In this document: positions 60,509 to 64,000 of the stretch, one piece after another
How positions within the stretch are numbered: position 1 is the first letter of the stretch
How the letters are laid out: each line of letters starts with the position of its first letter
Assembly (NCBI GenBank): GCA_963814905.1
Contig: CAWFEM010000012.1
Coordinates: forward strand, 186,001 to 250,000
Direction of reading: 5' to 3'
DNA length: 64,000 nt
Source: DASWJZ01 sp963814905
Lineage (GTDB): Bacteria > Pseudomonadota > Alphaproteobacteria > Rhizobiales > Afifellaceae
Notes under the pieces: model-generated
What the model saw: only the letters and a program-made list of their open reading frames with translations
Told to the model about the DNA's origin: nothing
The model's database searches: none
Translations under genes and position numbers: made by a program

Positions 60509-61837
60509 TCAGCTGTTTCGCGCAACGAAATCCTGAATGAGCGCGTTGCCGCGCTCGACCACAGAGTCGAGCGCCTGTTGCGCGGTCTTCGCGCCGTTCA
60601 GGAGGTTCTGGAACTCCTCGTCGATGACGTCGCGGATCTGGACGTAGTTGCCGAAGCGCAGGCCCTTCGAGTTGGCGGTCGGCGGGTTCAGCGTGATCTG
60701 CTTGATGCCGACGTCGGTGCCTGGGTTCTTCTCGTAGAAGCCCTGGGTCTTGCCGAGCTCGTAGGCGGCCGCGGTGATCGGCAGGTATCCGGAGAACTGG
60801 TGCCAGTCGGCCTGCACCTCGGGCGAGCTCAAATAGTGGAAGAACTCAGCCACGCCCTTGTACTCCTCGGGTGTGTGGCCCTGGAGCACCCACAGCGTCG
60901 CGCCGCCGATGATGGAGTTCTGCGGCGCGCCTTGCACATCTGCGTAGTAGGGCAACATGCCATAGCCGACCTCGAAATCCTTGGCGTTGGCGATAACACC
61001 CGCGCGTGACGCCGAGGAGTTCATGTACATGGCGCATTCCTGGGAATAGAATTTCGGCGGTGCGTCGTTGCCGCCGACCGGACCGCCATACTCGAAGATG
61101 CCGGCGTCCTGCCACTTCTTGAGGTTGTCCCAGTGACGGACCTGGACAGGGCCGTTGACGGTCAGCTCGGAATTGATGTCGCCGAAGCCGTTCTCGTTGG
61201 TACCGATCGGCTGGTTGTGCCAGGCCGAGAAGTTCTCGAGCTGAACCCAGGAAATCCAGCCGCTGGTGAAGCCGCACTTCGCCGCGCCTGAGTCCATGAT
61301 CTTCTTGGAGAAGGCCTCGACGTCCTCCCAGGTCTTGGGCGGCGTCTCCGGATCGAGCCCGGCCTTTTTGAACACATCCTTGTTGTAATAGACGATCGGC
61401 GTCGACGAGTTGAACGGCATCGACAGCATGTTGCCGTCGGTGTCGGTGTAGTAGCCGACCACGGCCGGCAGGAACGCCTTGGGATCGAACGGCGTGGCCG
61501 TGTCCTTCATCATCTGGAACACGGGGTAGATCGCGCCCTTCGCCGCCATCATCGTGCCCGTGCCGACCTCGAAGACCTGCACGATGTCGGGCTGCTCCTT
61601 GGCGCGGAAGGCCGCGATGGCCGCGGTCATGGTTTCCGGATAGGAGCCCTTATAGGTCGGAGTGACGTGGTACTCCGTCTGGCTCTCGTTGTATTTCTGT
61701 ACGATCTCCTCGAGCTTGTTGCCGAGTTCGCCGCCCATGGCATGCCACCAGGTGATCTCGGTGGCGGCGTTGGCGGCGGGCGTCGCGCCAACCGACAGCG
61801 CGGCCGCGGCGATAATGCCGAGCACGGTCTTCTTCAT
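60509..61837 (-). CDS. ugpB: Glycerol-3-phosphate-binding periplasmic protein
   Basis: Periplasmic binding protein of 442 aa, the usual UgpB length. The signal peptide is about residues 1-24 (ending AANA). The mature start TEITWWHAMGGELGNKLEEIV and SMPFNSSTPIVYYNKD are characteristic of UgpB. It captures glycerol-3-phosphate or its diesters. The ATG at 61837 with AGGAAC upstream was chosen over 61897. A three-repeat Pho-box-like array lies 67-95 bp upstream. Confidence 0.94.
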   Translation of the reverse strand: MKKTVLGIIAAAALSVGATPAANAATEITWWHAMGGELGNKLEEIVQKYNESQTEYHVTPTYKGSYPETMTAAIAAFRAKEQPDIVQVFEVGTGTMMAAKGAIYPVFQMMKDTATPFDPKAFLPAVVGYYTDTDGNMLSMPFNSSTPIVYYNKDVFKKAGLDPETPPKTWEDVEAFSKKIMDSGAAKCGFTSGWISWVQLENFSAWHNQPIGTNENGFGDINSELTVNGPVQVRHWDNLKKWQDAGIFEYGGPVGGNDAPPKFYSQECAMYMNSSASRAGVIANAKDFEVGYGMLPYYADVQGAPQNSIIGGATLWVLQGHTPEEYKGVAEFFHYLSSPEVQADWHQFSGYLPITAAAYELGKTQGFYEKNPGTDVGIKQITLNPPTANSKGLRFGNYVQIRDVIDEEFQNLLNGAKTAQQALDSVVERGNALIQDFVARNS

Positions 61838-61903
61838 GGTCTTGTTCCTCGAAAACGGCCGGATGGGGGACGCAAGGGACACAAGCTGCGCTACCAAGCG
61901 CGG

Positions 61904-61932
61904 GTGACGTTTCGGTGATGTATTGATGAACG
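61904..61932 (-). promoter_or_regulatory. Candidate Pho box upstream of ugpB
   Basis: Read toward ugpB, three 7-mers lie exactly 11 bp apart: CGTTCAT (61926-61932), ACATCAC (61915-61921) and ACGTCAC (61904-61910), with matches of 5, 4 and 5 out of 7 to CTGTCAY. PhoB control of ugp is established in other bacteria, which supports the call. Confidence 0.6.
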
Positions 61933-62125
61933 CTTTGATTCAAGTAGCGGTGGCCGGTTATCCCCCCGCGCGTGTCCGCTTTCGGCGCAAAGGACATGAC
62001 TGACGAATAGGGTAATGCGCGTCCTGGTAGCAAAGGTCGGCGCGTTCGACCCTGCCATGCGTTTGGCAATTGAACGCTCGTGGTTTTGTTCGGCCGGGGA
62101 GCCACCGACGCGGTGTTGTTCCCTC

Positions 62126-62170
62126 CGGATAAGACCCGGATCTCACCCCCGGATAAGACCCGCATCTCAT
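62126..62170. repeat. Two tandem 21-bp repeats
   Basis: CCGGATAAGACCCGGATCTCA (62126-62146) recurs at 62150-62170 with one difference (C for G), period 24 bp. CCCTCCGGGTGA at about 62171-62182 may be the decayed start of a third copy. It lies upstream of the imuA promoter. Confidence 0.6.
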
Positions 62171-62217
62171 CCCTCCGGGTGACTCACTTGACTCTTCCCT
62201 GGGCTGTGGCAGGATGA

Positions 62218-62232
62218 GAACAAAGACAGAAC
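62218..62232 (+). promoter_or_regulatory. LexA (SOS) box upstream of imuA
   Basis: GAAC (62218-62221), seven bases AAAGACA, GAAC (62229-62232): an exact match to the alphaproteobacterial LexA site GTTC-N7-GTTC read on the other strand. It ends 21 bp before the imuA ATG. TTGACT at 62188-62193 may be the -35 box. Confidence 0.85.
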
Positions 62233-62253
62233 AATCCTCACCCTGAGACCGCC

Positions 62254-63183
62254 ATGGCCCTGAATGCCGCGGCGCGGGCGGAGCTTTGCCGCCTGCGCCG
62301 GGATATCGCAGCAATCGAAGGCCGCCTCGCCGAGGACGACCGGCTGACGCTCGCGCCTGCCGCGGCTGAGGCGGCCGGTCCGGCGGGAGGCGATCCCGTC
62401 CTGCGTGGCGCACGCGATCTTCGCACGGCGCGGACGCGTCTGCCGCTCGGCGTCTCCGCACTCGACGTGGCGCTCGGCGGCGGGCTGCCGCTTGCCGCGC
62501 TTTGCGAGATATGCGCGCGCGAAAGCCGCGACGGGGGTGCGGCCGGCGGCTTCGTGCTGGCGCTCGTCGCGCGTCTTGCTGCCTCCGGCCTTCCACCCTC
62601 CGTCCTTTGGATCAGCGAAGCCGATGCGCGGCGCGAGACGGGTGGGCTCTACGCGCCGGGGCTGAGGGCGCTCGGCCTTGACCCGGCTGCGCTCGTGGAG
62701 GTCGCCGTGCGCACGGAGACGGAGGCGCTGTGGGCCTTCGAGGCGGCGCTCTCCTGCCGGGGCCTGGGCGCGGCGGTGTGCGAGCTCAGGCAGGCCTCGC
62801 TCGACCTTTCCGCCACGCGCCGCTGTGCGCTGCGTGCCCGCGCCGCCGGCGTCAGCGGCTTTCTCCTGCGGCTGGGAGAGGAGCGCGCCGAGCCGAGCGC
62901 GGCGGAATTGCGCTTCGCGGTCGCGCCCGCGCCCGCCGGCACGATCGGCCGCTTCGCCGCCGGCATCGGCCGCATGGCCTGGCGGCTCACGCTGGAAAAG
63001 AACCGTCTCGGACCGACCGGAGCCTTCACGCTGGAGTGGAATTCCCATGAGCGAAGTTTTGCCGAGCGGGACGCCGAGTGGGGAGGAAGGAAGCGCGGTC
63101 AGGATATTGAGCCTCTTCCTGCCGCGCCTTTCGACCGATCGGCTGATCCGGCAAAGGCGGCGCTCTTCAGAAACGCCTCCTGA
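62254..63183 (+). CDS. imuA: Inducible mutagenesis protein ImuA
   Basis: RecA/SulA-like accessory protein of 309 aa for translesion synthesis with ImuB and DnaE2. Text: RLPLGVSALDVALGGGLPLAALCEI (about 62-86), VLWISEADARRETGGLYAPGL and LEKNRLGPTGAFTLEWN, the family end. The last 45 or so residues overlap the start of imuB in another frame, which is usual for this gene pair. SOS control through the LexA box is very likely. Confidence 0.88.
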   Translation: MALNAAARAELCRLRRDIAAIEGRLAEDDRLTLAPAAAEAAGPAGGDPVLRGARDLRTARTRLPLGVSALDVALGGGLPLAALCEICARESRDGGAAGGFVLALVARLAASGLPPSVLWISEADARRETGGLYAPGLRALGLDPAALVEVAVRTETEALWAFEAALSCRGLGAAVCELRQASLDLSATRRCALRARAAGVSGFLLRLGEERAEPSAAELRFAVAPAPAGTIGRFAAGIGRMAWRLTLEKNRLGPTGAFTLEWNSHERSFAERDAEWGGRKRGQDIEPLPAAPFDRSADPAKAALFRNAS

Positions 63184-64000
63184 GAGCCCGTCCGAGGGAG
63201 AGCCGCTCGCCGTCGTGGCGAAGGTGAAGAACGCGCTGCGTGTCGTCGCCGTCGACGCGCATGCGGAACGCTGCGGCATCCGCCTCGGCATGAGCCTCGC
63301 CGATGCGCGCGGCGCGGTTCCGCATCTTTGCGTGCGGGAAGCCGATGCGGCGGCCGATTTGGCGCTGCTCGAAAGGCTCGCCGACTGGGCGGACCGCTAT
63401 ACGCCGCTCGTGGCGCTCGATCCGCCGGACGGCCTTTTCCTCGACATTTCCGGCTGCGCGCATCTCTTCGCGCCCAAGGGTGCCGCGAGCGAAAACGGCG
63501 AGGCGGCGCTTCTCGCCGATTGCCTCCAACGCCTGGCGCGGCAGGGCTTTGCGGCGAAGGGCGCCGTCGCCTCCACCGCCGGCGCCGCCTGGGCGCTCGC
63601 CCGCTATGGCGCCGGCGGCCGTATCCCTCAGGGCGGGGAGGGGGAAGCGATCGCCGATCTGCCGGTGGCGGCGCTCCGGATCGGGGTGGATCAGGGAGCG
63701 CTCCTCGACCGCCTCGGCCTGAAGCGGATCGGGCAGCTCACCGACAAGCCGCGCGCGCCGCTCGCCGCCCGTTTCGGCGCCGGCCTCGTCACCCGCCTCG
63801 ACCAGGCGCTCGGCAGGCTCGACGAGGTTTTATCGCCGCGTCGCCCGGCGCCGCGCTTTTCCGTCGAGCGCCGCTTCGCCGAGCCGGTGGTGGACGAGGC
63901 CTCGCTCCTCGGTTCGGTCACCACGCTGGCGCGCACGCTTGAGCCAGCGCTTGAGCGGCACGGACTCGGCGCGCGCCTGCTTGAGGTGGCGTTCTTCCGC
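63047..64000 (+). CDS. imuB: Y-family polymerase-like protein ImuB, 3' part missing
   Basis: Catalytically inactive Y-family polymerase homologue that bridges DnaE2 and the beta clamp. About 318 codons are present before the right window edge; no stop occurs in this frame. RILSLFLPRLSTDRLIRQRR (about 19-38) is the family N-terminus, followed by GIRLGMSLADARGAVPHL and LALDPPDGLFLDISGCAHLF. The start is the ATG at 63047, inside imuA; it is the only good initiation codon before the conserved N-terminus. dnaE2 is expected beyond the window. Confidence 0.85.
   Translation, partial: MSEVLPSGTPSGEEGSAVRILSLFLPRLSTDRLIRQRRRSSETPPESPSEGEPLAVVAKVKNALRVVAVDAHAERCGIRLGMSLADARGAVPHLCVREADAAADLALLERLADWADRYTPLVALDPPDGLFLDISGCAHLFAPKGAASENGEAALLADCLQRLARQGFAAKGAVASTAGAAWALARYGAGGRIPQGGEGEAIADLPVAALRIGVDQGALLDRLGLKRIGQLTDKPRAPLAARFGAGLVTRLDQALGRLDEVLSPRRPAPRFSVERRFAEPVVDEASLLGSVTTLARTLEPALERHGLGARLLEVAFFR

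Larger units (their letters stand above)
61838..62217. other. Intergenic stretch between ugpB and imuA
   Basis: About 380 bases holding the divergent promoters of ugpB (leftward) and imuA (rightward), a Pho-box-like array (61904-61932) and a short tandem repeat (62126-62170). No coding sequence is supported; short open frames here lack ribosome sites. Confidence 0.55.

Noticed and set aside
63047..63183. Frameshift between imuA and imuB because of their 137-bp overlap
   Set aside because: Both conserved ends are intact in their own frames, and overlapping starts are usual for this gene pair.

Overview
This window reads as a high-GC chromosome segment from an alphaproteobacterium, most likely of the order Hyphomicrobiales (Rhizobiales). 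The support is: a rhizobial-type L-rhamnose locus (DeoR-type RhaR, ABC importer, RhaD fusion, RhaI), a RibBX-like riboflavin enzyme whose second domain lacks its zinc cysteines, a LexA box of the alphaproteobacterial GAAC-N7-GAAC form in front of imuA-imuB, and a small protein family that I know from Bradyrhizobium relatives. I cannot name the genus. Genes are densely packed, with many ATGA or GTGA stop/start overlaps.

Layout. 1-8733: rhamnose uptake and catabolism. A leftward operon rhaR-rhaT-rhaP-rhaQ-rhaS (rhaS cut by the window edge) diverges from rhaD and rhaI across a symmetric operator region. 8771-11865: an aldo/keto reductase, a class III CoA-transferase and an SDR. 11880-12612: a VapBC toxin-antitoxin pair. 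12622-15594: ribB (RibBX type) and a ThDP enzyme. 15637-26393: a visibly less GC-rich block with PPK2, a complete N-type ATPase operon (atpD-C-Q-R-B-E-F-A-G, no separate delta gene), two Crp/Fnr-family regulators and a small conserved protein. It stops at the 3' end of a tRNA-Ala gene (26482-26557) and looks horizontally acquired.

26660-35525: housekeeping and envelope genes (zinc-ribbon protein, YggT, YggU, ParA-like ATPase, acetyltransferase, transporter), a fasciclin protein beside an RskA anti-sigma / SigK-like ECF sigma pair, a class III cyclase, and typA. 35724-43545: secreted small protein, membrane-bound cyclase, Trk/Ktr potassium channel subunit, site-2 protease with CBS domains, MarR with Bcr-type exporter, and a beta-propeller protein. 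43596-50137: phoD behind a candidate Pho box, and the leftward group argG-recQ-anion permease-M15-like protein. 50336-55480: acetyltransferase, SDR, LysE exporter, then a copper-handling cluster (SCO1, DUF2946-like, PCuAC, and a PCuAC-SCO fusion whose PCuAC half has lost its copper ligands). 55591-57446: an unrecognised polytopic membrane protein and a small secreted or anchored partner. 57665-61837: ugpBAEC glycerol-3-phosphate importer behind a candidate Pho box. 62218-64000: LexA box, imuA and the start of imuB (cut by the window edge).

Themes. Phosphorus shows up three times (phoD and ugp, each with an 11-bp-periodic Pho-box-like array, and PPK2). Cytochrome oxidase copper delivery forms one cluster. 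The most unusual objects are the N-ATPase with a b-delta fusion stator and a two-carboxylate c subunit, the PCuAC-SCO fusion without copper ligands, the mirror-image RhaR promoter region, and the unknown membrane pair at 55591-57446. I saw no CRISPR array, rRNA, transposase or integrase.
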